A stretch of DNA of 33,499 nt from an uncultured Alphaproteobacteria bacterium (GCA_902825865.1 CADECX010000038.1:1-33499); one strand, 5' to 3'; positions 1 through 9,006 are shown, counted from the stretch's first letter. Numbers and translations: made by a program. Notes: generated by a model from the sequence alone, not told the origin.

Positions 1-149
1 AAGAGAGCACGGAAGGATTGCGCTCCCGCGCCAAGGCCATGGCCGACTTCCTCAAGAATGGCGGCGCCAAGTCTTACGGCACCGTGCCGCCCGATGCGGC
101 GCCCATAGACCCAGGCCCCGGTCCCAATGCACCGGCGCCGGCGAAATAA
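1..149 (+). CDS. C-terminal end of a probable YfgM-like TPR protein (partial)
   Basis: The reading frame is open from the left edge and stops with TAA at 147-149. The visible residues end a helical stretch (about RAKAMADFLKNGG) followed by a Pro/Ala/Gly-rich tail ending PAPAK. In many proteobacteria the gene just before bamB encodes a YfgM-like tetratricopeptide protein of the inner membrane, and the tail agrees with that. The identification rests mainly on position. The stop codon abuts the bamB ATG at 150, so the two genes are almost certainly co-transcribed and translationally coupled. Too little is present to show any domain. Confidence 0.5.
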   Translation, partial: ESTEGLRSRAKAMADFLKNGGAKSYGTVPPDAAPIDPGPGPNAPAPAK

Positions 150-1550
150 ATGAGATCGCGCGCCGTCCGCTTTTGCCTGGTGCTGGCTGCGGCTTCGCTG
201 CTGCTTGGCGGCTGCTCGGTTTTTGAAGAAGTCGGCAGCTGGTTCGCCACCAACGGCAAGAAATCCAATCTGCGCGGCGTGCGCATTCCAGTGATGTCGC
301 TGGACTCCGAATTGAAACCCGACGCCACCTTGGCCGCGACTCCGATCCTGGTGCCGCAGCCTTACCGCAATCCGGAATGGCCGCAGCCCGGCGGCTATGC
401 CTCCAATGCCATGTATCACCTGGCGGCGCCCGGCCGCTTGCGCGAATTGTGGAGCGAGAGCGCCGGCAAGGGCAATGACATCGATTCCCACCTGACCTCC
501 GCGCCGGTGGTGGCGGGCGGGCTGATCTATGTCCTGGATTCCGAGGCCCATATTTTCGCCTTCCGCGCGGAGAACGGCCGCCCGGTCTGGGACAAGAGCC
601 TGGCGCCCAAAGACGGCACCGACTGGCCGACCCTTTGGGGCCTGCTCGGCAAGGCCAACACCATCAAGCCGCCCCAGGGCATGGGCGGCGGCGTCGCCTT
701 CAACAATGGCAAGATTTATGTCACCTCCGGCTTCGGTACGCTGTTCTGCATGGATGCCAGGACCGGACGCGAGCTCTGGCGCAAGGCTCTGGGCATGCCC
801 ATCATCAATGCCCCGGTGGTGAATGGCGGACGCATCTTCGTCTCCACCCACGACAATCATTTCTTCGCCTTGGCCGAAAGCGACGGCCGCAATCTCTGGG
901 ATCACCAGGGCATCGCGGAATCCGCCGGCATCCTGGCTTCCACCAATGCCGCGGTGTCGGGCGAAACCGTGATCGCGCCATACACATCGGGCGAAATCTT
1001 CGCCCTCAGGGTGCAGAACGGCCAAGTCGGCTGGACCGACGTGCTGTCGCGCACCGGCCATGTCACGGCGCTGTCCGCGCTCGACACGGTTGCCGGACGC
1101 CCGGTGATCGATCGCGGCGTGGTTTATGCCGTCAGTCAATCGGGCTTGATGGCGGCCTTCAGCGTCAATACCGGCGAACGGCTATGGTCGCGCGATATCG
1201 GCGGCATTCAAACGCCCTGGGCGGCAGGCGACTATGTCTATGTGGTGGACAACAATGCCCGGGTGATCTGCCTGACCCGCCGGGAAGGCAAGGTCCGCTG
1301 GATTCACCAGCTGCCGCAATATGAGGATCTGGAAAACAAGAAAGACCCCATCATCTATGCCGGACCGGTGCTGGTATCCGACAAGCTGATCATCGTCTCC
1401 TCCAACGGCTATGCCCAGGCGCTTTCGCCCTACGACGGCAAACTGACCGGCCGGGTGGAAATTCCCGACGGCACCACCATCGCGCCGGTGGTGGCCAATG
1501 GCATTATGTACCTCTACACCTCCGACGCCGAACTCGTGGCCCTGCGGTAA
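150..1550 (+). CDS. bamB: Outer membrane protein assembly factor BamB (PQQ-type beta-propeller lipoprotein)
   Basis: BamB is a lipoprotein of the BAM complex that helps insert beta-barrel proteins into the outer membrane from the periplasmic side. The 466-residue product starts with a basic then hydrophobic signal peptide ending in a lipobox (LGGC, Cys22), so it should be lipid-anchored. About eight PQQ-like blades follow, each of the type 'IYVxxxxGxxxAxxxxxGxxxW', for example IYVLDSEAHIFAF near residue 127 and IYVTSGFGTLFCMD near residue 188, ending with MYLYTSDAELVALR. The start was chosen because the ATG immediately follows the stop of the preceding gene and gives a full signal peptide. 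The next gene, der, begins 8 bp downstream, the usual bamB-der order. A quinoprotein dehydrogenase is unlikely because of the lipobox, short length and neighbours. Confidence 0.93.
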   Translation: MRSRAVRFCLVLAAASLLLGGCSVFEEVGSWFATNGKKSNLRGVRIPVMSLDSELKPDATLAATPILVPQPYRNPEWPQPGGYASNAMYHLAAPGRLRELWSESAGKGNDIDSHLTSAPVVAGGLIYVLDSEAHIFAFRAENGRPVWDKSLAPKDGTDWPTLWGLLGKANTIKPPQGMGGGVAFNNGKIYVTSGFGTLFCMDARTGRELWRKALGMPIINAPVVNGGRIFVSTHDNHFFALAESDGRNLWDHQGIAESAGILASTNAAVSGETVIAPYTSGEIFALRVQNGQVGWTDVLSRTGHVTALSALDTVAGRPVIDRGVVYAVSQSGLMAAFSVNTGERLWSRDIGGIQTPWAAGDYVYVVDNNARVICLTRREGKVRWIHQLPQYEDLENKKDPIIYAGPVLVSDKLIIVSSNGYAQALSPYDGKLTGRVEIPDGTTIAPVVANGIMYLYTSDAELVALR

Positions 1551-1558
1551 GATGCGCC

Positions 1559-2962
1559 ATGGCGTTGATCCTCGCGATTGTAGGCCGGCCCAATGTCGGG
1601 AAATCTCGTCTCTTTAACCGGCTGGCCGGCCGCGCCGCCGCGATTGTTCACGACACGCCGGGCGTCACCCGCGACCGCCAGGCGGTGGATGCGGAGTATG
1701 AGGGCTTGGCCTTGCGGCTGATCGATACCGCCGGTTTTGAAGACGCCGCCACCGGCAGCATTTCCCATCGCATGACCCAGCAAACCCTGACGGCGATCCA
1801 GGAAGCCGAGGCCTTGCTGTTCCTGATCGATGCCCGCGCCGGGGTGACGGCGGGCGACCAGATCATCGCCCAGGCGCTGCGCAAATCCGGCAAACCGGTG
1901 ATCCTGGCGGCCAACAAATGCGAGGGCCGGGTCGAACCACCTTCCGAGGCCTATGGCCTGGGCTTTGGCGAAGCCATTGCGATTTCCGCCGAACACAATC
2001 TGGGCATGGATGGCATCACCGCCGCGCTGGAACCGCTGGCCGGTCCGGGCCCGTCCGAAGAAGAGGACGAGGGCGAAGAATTCGAAGACCTCGAATTCAG
2101 AGAGGACGACGAGCCGGAAGAGGATGTGGTCGTCAACTACCTCGACCGGCCGCTGCGCCTGGCGCTGGTCGGCCGTCCCAATGTCGGAAAATCGTCGCTA
2201 TTCAATCAGTTGTTGGGCGAGGAACGTTCCCTGACCGGGCCGGAAGCGGGGCTCACCCGTGACGCCATCACGGCGCCCTGGAAAGCGGGCGAACGCGACG
2301 TGCTGCTGCATGACACGGCGGGCCTGCGCAAAAAGGCGCGGGTGGCGGGCGAGACCCTGGAGGAAATGTCGGTGGCCTCCACCTTGGAAGCCATTCGCTT
2401 CGCCGATTGCGTGGTGGTGATGATCGATGCCACGGCGCCGTTCGAAAAACAGGACCTCACCATCGCCGACCTGATCGCGCGCGAGGGCCGCGCCATCGTC
2501 TTTGCCATCAACAAATGGGACCTGCTGGAAAACAAGGCGGGCGCGATTTCGCGAATGCGCGAAAAGCTGGACCGGCTGTTGCCGCAGGTGGCGGGGGCGC
2601 CCCTGATCGCCACCTCGGCGCGCACCGGCGAAGGGCTCGAAAGATTGGAAGCCGCCATCACCGAAGCCGACACCGCCTGGAACAGCCGCGTCTCCACCGC
2701 CACCTTGAACCGGTTCCTGCAGGAAGCCCTGCAGCGCCATGCCACGCCCGCGATCAGCGGGCGGCGGGTGCGCATCCGCTATATGACCCAGCGCAAGGCG
2801 CGTCCGCCCAGCTTTACGTTGTTCGGCAATCAGCTGGACGCCCTGCCCGAGGCCTATTTGCGCTATCTGTCGAACGGGTTGCGCGAGGCGTTCGGGCTCA
2901 AAGGTACGCCGCTGCGCTTTTCGGTGCGCAATTCGAAAAATCCGTACGCGAATAAAAAATAA
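1559..2962 (+). CDS. der: Ribosome biogenesis GTPase Der (EngA), tandem G domains
   Basis: Der is a cytoplasmic GTPase needed for maturation of the 50S ribosomal subunit. The 467-residue protein has two consecutive G domains, each with the same P-loop: GRPNVGKS at residues 9-16 and again at 205-212. DTPG/DTAG switch-II motifs and NKCE/NKWD base-recognition motifs are present in both halves. A strongly acidic linker at about residues 165-190 separates them. The C-terminal KH-like domain is present (from roughly residue 375 to the lysine-rich end NPYANKK). The ATG at 1559 gives the P-loop its normal distance from the N terminus; an ATG at 1552 is out of frame. It lies 8 bp after bamB and is probably in the same operon. 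Its stop codon touches the palindromic unit that follows. Confidence 0.97.
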   Translation: MALILAIVGRPNVGKSRLFNRLAGRAAAIVHDTPGVTRDRQAVDAEYEGLALRLIDTAGFEDAATGSISHRMTQQTLTAIQEAEALLFLIDARAGVTAGDQIIAQALRKSGKPVILAANKCEGRVEPPSEAYGLGFGEAIAISAEHNLGMDGITAALEPLAGPGPSEEEDEGEEFEDLEFREDDEPEEDVVVNYLDRPLRLALVGRPNVGKSSLFNQLLGEERSLTGPEAGLTRDAITAPWKAGERDVLLHDTAGLRKKARVAGETLEEMSVASTLEAIRFADCVVVMIDATAPFEKQDLTIADLIAREGRAIVFAINKWDLLENKAGAISRMREKLDRLLPQVAGAPLIATSARTGEGLERLEAAITEADTAWNSRVSTATLNRFLQEALQRHATPAISGRRVRIRYMTQRKARPPSFTLFGNQLDALPEAYLRYLSNGLREAFGLKGTPLRFSVRNSKNPYANKK

Positions 2963-3059
2963 CTCTCCATGGGCGGGCTTGACCCGCCCATCCAGAGCAA
3001 CCGGCGTTGTCGCTCCTTCTTGTCTGGATGGCCGGCTCGGAGGCCGGCCATGGAGAATT
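2961..3059. repeat. Palindromic repeat unit (REP/BIME-like) between convergent genes
   Basis: The whole gap between der and the SDR gene is a nested inverted repeat. Hairpin one has arms TGGGCGGG (2970-2977) and CCCGCCCA (2983-2990). Hairpin two has arms TGGCCGGC (3029-3036) and GCCGGCCA (3043-3050). Around them, the outer arms 2961-2972 and 3048-3059 match at 11 of 12 positions, and inner arms 2988-2996 and 3023-3031 are perfect 9-mers. The outer arms reach into both stop codons. Similar 'TGGATGG-CCGG...CCGG-CCATG' palindromes are widespread extragenic repeats in alphaproteobacteria (from memory). It may also act as a bidirectional terminator, although neither hairpin is followed by a clean T-run. 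Confidence 0.75.
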
Positions 3060-3768
3060 ATTTTTGGAAGTTGATAACCGTCTCGCTGTGCGCGTAACCC
3101 GGCGACAGCATCTCGACAATCTTCGGCGCCATATCGTCCGGCACCCTTAAGGTGGAAGGATCCTCGCCCGGCATCGCTTTCTTGCGCATCGCCGTGCGGA
3201 TCGGGCCGGGATTGATCAGATTGACCTTAATATTGGTGGTCTGGCATTCCACCGCATAGGTCAGGGCCAGGCTTTCCAGCGCCGCCTTGCTCACCGCATA
3301 AGCGCCCCAATAGGGATTGTGTTTCCTGGCCGCGCCGCTGGTGACGAACAGCACCCGCCCCGCATCGGACAGGCGCAGCAGGGGATCGAGCGAGCGGATC
3401 AGCCGCCAATTGGCGGTGACATTGACCTCCATCACTTCCTGAAAGGTCTTGGGTTCCAGATGCGCCAGCGGGGTCAACTGCCCCAGCACCCCGGCATTGC
3501 CCAGAAAGGCGTCCAGCTTGCCCCAGCGCTGATAGATCGAGGCGCCCAGCCGGTCGATGGCCTCGCCGTCGCGCAGATTCATCGGCACCAAAGTGGCGGT
3601 GCCGCCCAGTTTCTGGATTTCGTCGTCGGCTTCTTCCAGCCCGCCCACGGTGCGCGCCACCAGGATGACATGCGCCCCCGCCTTGGCCAAAGCGATGGCG
3701 CCGGCGCGGCCTATGCCGCGTGACGCACCGGTGATGAGCGCAATCCGCCCGTCCAGAATTTTCGTCAT
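3058..3768 (-). CDS. SDR-family NAD(P)-dependent oxidoreductase
   Basis: This is a classical short-chain dehydrogenase/reductase of 236 residues, a normal family length. It shows the cofactor-binding TGASRGIG at residues 13-20, NAG at 91-93, the catalytic Ser at about 144 (FVTSGAA) and YAVSK with Tyr157 and Lys161. The ATG at 3768 places the glycine motif at the expected distance from the N terminus. It begins 9 nt after the purF stop, so it is probably the last gene of the leftward alr-mlaEF-radA-cvpA-purF transcription unit; an SDR gene just after purF is a familiar alphaproteobacterial arrangement. The substrate cannot be read from sequence. It is cytosolic, with no signal or membrane segment. 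Confidence 0.88.
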   Translation of the reverse strand: MTKILDGRIALITGASRGIGRAGAIALAKAGAHVILVARTVGGLEEADDEIQKLGGTATLVPMNLRDGEAIDRLGASIYQRWGKLDAFLGNAGVLGQLTPLAHLEPKTFQEVMEVNVTANWRLIRSLDPLLRLSDAGRVLFVTSGAARKHNPYWGAYAVSKAALESLALTYAVECQTTNIKVNLINPGPIRTAMRKKAMPGEDPSTLRVPDDMAPKIVEMLSPGYAHSETVINFQK

Positions 3769-3777
3769 GGAGAATCC

Positions 3778-5241
3778 CTAGGCGACGTCCGCCAGCAGCG
3801 AAAGTTGCCGCGTGCCGCCGCTGATGTCGGTCAGCGAGATGGGATAATCGCCGGTGAAACAGGCGTCGCAGAAATCCGGGGCCTGGGCGACGCGTTCGGC
3901 CTTGCCCATGGCGCGGTAAAGCCCGTTCATCGAGATAAAGGCCAGGCTGTCGGCGCCGATGAAGCGGCGCATCTGCTCGACATCCATCTTATGGGCCAGA
4001 AGATCGTCGGTGTTGGGCGTGTCCACGCCATAAAAACAGGAATGGGTTGTGGGCGGCGAAGACACACGGAAATGCACTTCGGCGGCGCCGGCATCGCGCA
4101 CCATCGCGACGATCTTCTTGGAGGTGGTGCCGCGCACGATGGAATCGTCCACCAGAATGACCTTCTTGCCCTTGAGCTTGGCGCGGTTGGGATTGTGCTT
4201 CAGCCGCACGCCCAGATGGCGGATGGAATCCGACGGTTCGATGAAGGTGCGGCCGACATAGTGATTGCGGATGATGCCCAGCTCGAACGGGATGTTGGCG
4301 GCATTGGCGTAGCCCAGCGCGGCGGGCACACCGCTGTCGGGCACCGGGATCACCATGTCGGCTTCGGCGGGAGCCTCATGCGCCAGCACCGCGCCGATAT
4401 TCTTGCGCGCTTCATAGACATTGCGCCCTTCCAAAGTGGAATCGGGCCGCGCGAAATAGATATATTCGAAGACGCAGAAACGGTGGGTCTGCGGCTTGAA
4501 GGGGAAGTGGCTGCGGATGCCGTCCTTGTCCACCACCACCATCTCGCCCGGCTTGATGTCGCGGACATATTCGGCGCCGATGATATCCAGGGCGCAGGTC
4601 TCGGAAGCGAAAATCACCGCCCCGTCCAGGTTGCCCATCACCAGGGGGCGCACGCCATGGGGATCACGCACCCCGATCAGCTTCTTGCTGGTCAGCGCCA
4701 CCAGCGAATAGGCGCCTTCCACCTGGCACAGCGCGTCGATCAGCTTGTCGACGATGCGCGACTTGGTGCTGCGCGCCGTCAGATGCACGATGGTTTCGGT
4801 GTCGGAGGTAGATTGGAAAATCGCGCCCTGCCCCACCAGCTCCTGGCGCAGGGTATGGGCGTTGGTCAGGTTGCCGTTATGGGCGATGGCCAGGCCGCCG
4901 CCCGCCAGATCGGCGAAGATCGGCTGGATGTTGCTGGCGCGGCTGCCGCCGGCGGTGGAATAACGGTTGTGGCCGATGGCGAAGCGGCCATTGAGATTCT
5001 TGGCGGCGGCGCTGCCGCGCCCGAAAGCGTCGCCCACCAACCCCATATGACGTTCGGAAATGAAATGGCCATTGTCATAGGTGACAATGCCCGCCGCTTC
5101 CTGGCCGCGATGCTGAAGCGCATGCAGACCCAAGACCGACAGTGCGCCGGCATCGGCATGGTCGAAAATGCCGAACACGCCGCACTCTTCATGCAGCGTG
5201 TCTTGATCCAGGTCCCAAAGTGTTTCGCTATGGCCGGTCAT
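3778..5241 (-). CDS. purF: Amidophosphoribosyltransferase PurF
   Basis: PurF performs the first committed step of purine synthesis: it uses glutamine to turn PRPP into 5-phosphoribosylamine. The 487-residue protein has a class II glutamine amidotransferase domain whose nucleophile is Cys20, within HEECGVFGIFD; a 19-residue propeptide should therefore be removed. HNRYSTAG near residue 91 and HNGNLTN near 121 are further amidotransferase motifs. The phosphoribosyltransferase domain carries the PRPP loop VILVDDSIVRGTTS at 361-374. The start ATG overlaps the cvpA stop as ATGA (5238-5241), which signals translational coupling. The cvpA-purF pairing is conserved from alpha- to gammaproteobacteria. 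I see no upstream purine riboswitch, as expected for a gene inside an operon. Confidence 0.97.
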   Translation of the reverse strand: MTGHSETLWDLDQDTLHEECGVFGIFDHADAGALSVLGLHALQHRGQEAAGIVTYDNGHFISERHMGLVGDAFGRGSAAAKNLNGRFAIGHNRYSTAGGSRASNIQPIFADLAGGGLAIAHNGNLTNAHTLRQELVGQGAIFQSTSDTETIVHLTARSTKSRIVDKLIDALCQVEGAYSLVALTSKKLIGVRDPHGVRPLVMGNLDGAVIFASETCALDIIGAEYVRDIKPGEMVVVDKDGIRSHFPFKPQTHRFCVFEYIYFARPDSTLEGRNVYEARKNIGAVLAHEAPAEADMVIPVPDSGVPAALGYANAANIPFELGIIRNHYVGRTFIEPSDSIRHLGVRLKHNPNRAKLKGKKVILVDDSIVRGTTSKKIVAMVRDAGAAEVHFRVSSPPTTHSCFYGVDTPNTDDLLAHKMDVEQMRRFIGADSLAFISMNGLYRAMGKAERVAQAPDFCDACFTGDYPISLTDISGGTRQLSLLADVA

Positions 5242-6002
5242 CGGCTCCCGCCGGTCTGTACAAGCCTGTCTAGCGCCTGCCGGTCGCCCGCGCCATAGGA
5301 TTTCGCAGGTGTGCCTGCGCTCTTCTGTTGCACCGGTTCACTTGCAGCTTTTTTGGTGCTTTTTGGGACACTATTGGCCTGTTCATTCTTGCGGATCAGC
5401 TCTGCCATGGGGTCATGGCGGGTTGAATTTTCAGGAGAATTTGCTGCCTTTTTCTGCTCCACCTGGGACGGCGCCTGGCGCAGCGGATCATGCTGCGGCA
5501 GGTAGGTGTAATCGCGCGGCTGGTTGGGAACCGCGGTCAACATGATATCGGCGGTGCTTTGAATGATGGGGATCAGCCGCGCCTCGGTCAGCCAGCTGGG
5601 GTGATTTTTGATCGGGACGAAATAGGTAAACGCCATGTAGGCCAGTCCCAGGATCACCAGCCCGCGCACCACGCCGAAGGCGATGCCCGCCGCCCGGTCC
5701 AAAGGACCGATGGGGGAATTTTTCACCGTCTCGCTGAAACGGTGACTGATAAACGCCAAGGGAACGAAGATCGTCACGAACACCGAGGCGTATCCCAGTA
5801 AGGTGGCCGGCCATCCTTCGCCCACCAGGCTTGTGGTGAGCGGAACGATATAGGGACCGAAATAGAGACAGCAGATCGACGCCGCGGCCCAGGAAAAGAT
5901 GGTGAGGGTTTCCCAGATGAACCCGCGCCAACAGGCATAGCCGGCCGACACCAGGACGACCAGCACGATCAGGCAGTCGATGAAATTGACGGACAGACTC
6001 AT
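5238..6002 (-). CDS. cvpA: CvpA family membrane protein
   Basis: CvpA is an inner-membrane protein named for a role in colicin V production in E. coli; its biochemical function is poorly defined. The sequence shows about four hydrophobic helices in the first 165 residues (beginning FIDCLIVLVVLVSAGYACW), then a long polar Lys/Gln/Ser-rich C-terminal tail that looks disordered. I place the start at ATG 6002 (MSLSVNFIDC), which has GGAG five bases upstream and sits 10 nt after the radA stop. A further upstream in-frame ATG (6074) would overlap radA by about 60 bases and adds a polar segment, so it is less likely. The stop overlaps the purF start by 4 bases. Length is about 254 residues, longer than E. 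coli CvpA because of the tail. Confidence 0.88.
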   Translation of the reverse strand: MSLSVNFIDCLIVLVVLVSAGYACWRGFIWETLTIFSWAAASICCLYFGPYIVPLTTSLVGEGWPATLLGYASVFVTIFVPLAFISHRFSETVKNSPIGPLDRAAGIAFGVVRGLVILGLAYMAFTYFVPIKNHPSWLTEARLIPIIQSTADIMLTAVPNQPRDYTYLPQHDPLRQAPSQVEQKKAANSPENSTRHDPMAELIRKNEQANSVPKSTKKAASEPVQQKSAGTPAKSYGAGDRQALDRLVQTGGSR

Positions 6003-6012
6003 CGGCTCCGAC

Positions 6013-7419
6013 TCATGATTCGACTTTACCACGGCCCAAGGTTTTTTCCCTTCGAAGTGTCGGTTCAGGAGCAAATCTCAGCAGTTCGGCCACGCTGGTA
6101 ATCTCGGTTAACGCCAGGCCGGCGGCATCCGCCTTGGTTCCCGCCGGAATGAAGGCATTTTTGAACCCCAGCTTGGCGGCTTCCTTGAGCCGGCTTTCGG
6201 CCTGGGGCACCGGGCGGATATCGCCCGAAAGCGAAATTTCCCCGAAAAACACCGTGTCGCGCGGCAAGGCTTCTCCACCGAATGAGGACACAAGCGCGGC
6301 GGCCACCGCCAGGTCGGCTGCGGGCTCGCCGATTTTCAGACCGCCCGCGACGTTCAGATAGACATCGCTGGCCCCGATTCCAACCCCGGCCCGGGCGTCC
6401 AGAACCGCCAGGATCATCGCCAGCCGTCCGGTATCCCAGCCCACCACGGCGCGTCGCGGCGTGCCGTAGGTGGTGGCGGAAACCAGCGCCTGGATTTCGC
6501 AGAGCAAGGGCCGCGTGCCTTCCAGTCCGGCAAAGACGGCGGTGCCGGGGGCCGCCGATTTGCGGTCGCCCAAAAACAGCGCCGACGGATTGGCGACTTC
6601 CGCCAGTCCCTTGCCGGTCATTTCGAACACGCCGATTTCGTCGGTGGCGCCGAAACGGTTTTTCACCGCGCGCAGCACGCGGAAATGATGGCCGCGCTCG
6701 CCTTCGAAATAGAGCACCGCATCGACCAGATGCTCCACCGCCTTGGGGCCGGCGATCTGGCCGTCCTTGGTGACATGCCCGACCAGCAGCAGCGCCGCGC
6801 CGGAAGCCTTGGCATAGCGCACCAGATCGAAACTGGCGGTGCGCACCTGGGCGATGGTGCCCGGCGCCGCATCCAGCGCGCCGGTCCACAAAGTCTGGAT
6901 GGAATCGATGGCGACAATGTCCGGCGGCTTGCCGGATTCCAGGGTGGCCAGAATGTCTTCGACATTGGTGGCGGCGCCCAACATCAGCGGCGCATCCGAC
7001 AATCCCATGCGGGCGGCGCGCATCCGCACCTGCGCCATGGCTTCTTCGCCCGAGATATAGACGGCGTGGCCGCCGGCCTGGGCGTACTTGCCCAGGGCCT
7101 GCAGAATGATGGTGGATTTGCCGATACCCGGATCGCCGCCCACCAACAGCGCTGAGCCCGGCACCAGCCCGCCGCCGGTGACGCGGTCAAATTCGGCGAT
7201 GCCGGTGGGACGGCGCTTGGGCGGGGCGTCTTCGGTCTTGAGGTCTTCCAGGCTGATCTTGCGGCCCTTGACCCGGCGGGAGGCGCCGCCACCCAAAGGC
7301 GGGGCGATGCCTTCCTCGACAATGGTGTTCCAGCCGCCGCAAGCCTCACATTTGCCGGACCATTTGGGCGCGCTGGCGCCGCAGGACTGGCAGACATAGG
7401 AGGTGGAGGATTTGACCAT
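6013..7419 (-). CDS. radA: DNA repair protein RadA
   Basis: RadA is a RecA-like ATPase that promotes branch migration during recombinational repair. The 468-residue product has all the diagnostic parts in order: an N-terminal C4 zinc finger (Cys10, Cys13, Cys24, Cys27), a Walker A motif GDPGIGKST at 95-103, the RadA-specific KNRFG motif at 253-257, and a Lon-protease-like C-terminal domain (about residues 290-450). The ATG at 7419 is preceded by AGGGAA. It lies 46 nt after mlaF and 10 nt before cvpA in the same direction, so it is part of the leftward operon. The dnaB-alr-radA-cvpA-purF neighbourhood is typical for alphaproteobacteria. Confidence 0.96.
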   Translation of the reverse strand: MVKSSTSYVCQSCGASAPKWSGKCEACGGWNTIVEEGIAPPLGGGASRRVKGRKISLEDLKTEDAPPKRRPTGIAEFDRVTGGGLVPGSALLVGGDPGIGKSTIILQALGKYAQAGGHAVYISGEEAMAQVRMRAARMGLSDAPLMLGAATNVEDILATLESGKPPDIVAIDSIQTLWTGALDAAPGTIAQVRTASFDLVRYAKASGAALLLVGHVTKDGQIAGPKAVEHLVDAVLYFEGERGHHFRVLRAVKNRFGATDEIGVFEMTGKGLAEVANPSALFLGDRKSAAPGTAVFAGLEGTRPLLCEIQALVSATTYGTPRRAVVGWDTGRLAMILAVLDARAGVGIGASDVYLNVAGGLKIGEPAADLAVAAALVSSFGGEALPRDTVFFGEISLSGDIRPVPQAESRLKEAAKLGFKNAFIPAGTKADAAGLALTEITSVAELLRFAPEPTLRREKTLGRGKVES

Positions 7420-7465
7420 GATTCCCTTATACCATAGCGGTCAAGACCGCTTCAGCGCGGCAATC

Positions 7466-8236
7466 TCAAGCTTTCACAGCCATTTTGATCGGACCCTCGG
7501 CTCTTCCGTGGATGAACTGCTCCACATAGGGATTGCCGCTGCGGTCGATCTCGCCGGTCGGGCCCTGCCAGATAATCTTGCCGCCATACAGCATGGCGAT
7601 CTTGTCGGAGATTTTCCGCGCCGAGGTCATGTCGTGGGTGATGGACAGCGCCGTGGCGCCGACATCCTTCACCGTGGAGATGATCAGGTCATTGATGATG
7701 TCGGCCATGATCGGGTCCAGGCCGGTGGTGGGCTCGTCGAAAAAGATGATCTCGGGATCGGCGGCGATGGCGCGGGCCAGGCCGACGCGCTTCTGCATGC
7801 CGCCCGACAGTTCGGAAGGACTCAGGAACGCGACATCCTCCCGCAATCCCACCTTGGCAAGTTTCTGAATGGCGATATCGCGCGCTTTTATCCGCGGCAT
7901 GCCGCGGCCTTGAATAAGCCCGAAGGCGACATTCTCCCAAACCGGCAAACTGTCGAACAAGGCGCCGCCCTGGAACAGCATGCCGAACTTCTTCATCACC
8001 CGGTCGCGCTCGGCGCCGTTGATATGGGTGATGTCCTCGCCATCGACCAGGATTGTGCCCTCGTCCGGGCGCAGGATGCCCAGGATGGATTTGATGGTCA
8101 CCGACTTGCCGGTGCCCGAACCGCCGATGATGACCAGCGAGGACTGTTTGTCGATGGTGAGATCGACGCCGTCCAGCACCACCTTGGGGCCGAAGCGTTT
8201 CTTGACGCCGATCAGTTGAATTTTGGGCGTGCTCAT
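7466..8236 (-). CDS. mlaF: ABC transporter ATP-binding protein, MlaF family (phospholipid trafficking)
   Basis: MlaF is the ATPase of the MlaFEDB complex, which moves phospholipids between the inner and outer membranes to keep lipid asymmetry. The 256-residue protein contains Walker A GGSGTGKS at 38-45, the signature LSGGMQKR at 143-150 and Walker B with the catalytic Glu (IIFFDEPT, 163-170). 'GGMQKR' is characteristic of the Mla/MCE branch of ABC ATPases. The ATG at 8236 overlaps the mlaE stop as ATGA, so the two are translationally coupled. No mlaD, mlaC or mlaB lies beside them, so the MCE partner must be encoded elsewhere. Assignment to the family is firm; the transported lipid is inferred. 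Confidence 0.9.
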   Translation of the reverse strand: MSTPKIQLIGVKKRFGPKVVLDGVDLTIDKQSSLVIIGGSGTGKSVTIKSILGILRPDEGTILVDGEDITHINGAERDRVMKKFGMLFQGGALFDSLPVWENVAFGLIQGRGMPRIKARDIAIQKLAKVGLREDVAFLSPSELSGGMQKRVGLARAIAADPEIIFFDEPTTGLDPIMADIINDLIISTVKDVGATALSITHDMTSARKISDKIAMLYGGKIIWQGPTGEIDRSGNPYVEQFIHGRAEGPIKMAVKA

Positions 8237-9006
8237 TTGTGGAACAACAGCGCGGTGAGGACATAGTCGGCGGCCAGGATCAGGATCGAGGACGCCACCA
8301 CCGCATTGGTGGTGGCATTGCCCACGCCCTGGGCCCCGCCCTTGGAATTGAAACCGTGATAACAGCCCATCAAGGCGACGATGAAGCCGAACACCGCCGC
8401 CTTGATCAGGCCCGAAGTGATGTCTTCGCTACGGGCGAAATCCACCGTGTTCTTGAGATAGCCGGTGCCGTTGAAATCCAGGGTATAGACCGACACGGCA
8501 TAACCGCCCATCACGCCGATACTGTCGCCGATGGCGGTGAGGATCGGCATGGAGATCACCGCCGCCACGATGCGCGGCACCACCAGATATTTGATCGGAT
8601 TGGTGGCCAGGGTGGTCAGGGCGTCGATCTGCTCGGTGACTTTCATGGTGCCGATTTCGGCGGCGATGGCGGCGGCGACGCGGCCCGCGATCATCAGGCC
8701 CGCGATCACCGGCCCCAATTCACGGGTGACCGCCAGCACCACCACTTGCGGCACGATGGCCTCGGCGCCGAAACGGTTGCCGCCCAGATAGATCTGCAGC
8801 GCCAGAACACCGCCGGTGAAGAAAGCGGTGAGCCCCACCACCGGCAGGGAGTAATAGCCGATGCGCATCATCTGCCCCAGGATCAACCGGGAATAGATGG
8901 GCGGCGACACCATGGCCGCCAGCGCCTGGCCGGTGAACAAAGCCAGCTGGCCGATATGCGCCAGCACCGTCAGAGTGGCGCGGCCGATGCTCGCAAAAAA
9001 GTTCAT
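8233..9006 (-). CDS. mlaE: MlaE family lipid ABC transporter permease
   Basis: MlaE is the membrane permease partner of MlaF. The 257-residue protein has an amphipathic N-terminal segment followed by about five hydrophobic helices. It carries the conserved MlaE/DUF140 stretch around residues 118-155, including 'AAAIAAEIGTMKVTEQIDAL', where the Glu residues and the 'EQIDAL' motif are typical. Its ATG at 9006 shares one base with the alr stop (TAATG) and its own stop overlaps mlaF by 4 bases, so alr, mlaE and mlaF should be made from one mRNA. It acts in the inner membrane. The family is confidently recognised; function is by homology. Confidence 0.9.
   Translation of the reverse strand: MNFFASIGRATLTVLAHIGQLALFTGQALAAMVSPPIYSRLILGQMMRIGYYSLPVVGLTAFFTGGVLALQIYLGGNRFGAEAIVPQVVVLAVTRELGPVIAGLMIAGRVAAAIAAEIGTMKVTEQIDALTTLATNPIKYLVVPRIVAAVISMPILTAIGDSIGVMGGYAVSVYTLDFNGTGYLKNTVDFARSEDITSGLIKAAVFGFIVALMGCYHGFNSKGGAQGVGNATTNAVVASSILILAADYVLTALLFHK

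Noticed and set aside
3805..5298. Long plus-strand open frame (about 497 codons) opposite purF
   Set aside because: It is antisense to a gene with clear catalytic motifs; its translation is low-complexity (His/Gly/Ala/Asp-rich) with no recognisable domain, as expected for the mirror frame of a GC-rich gene.
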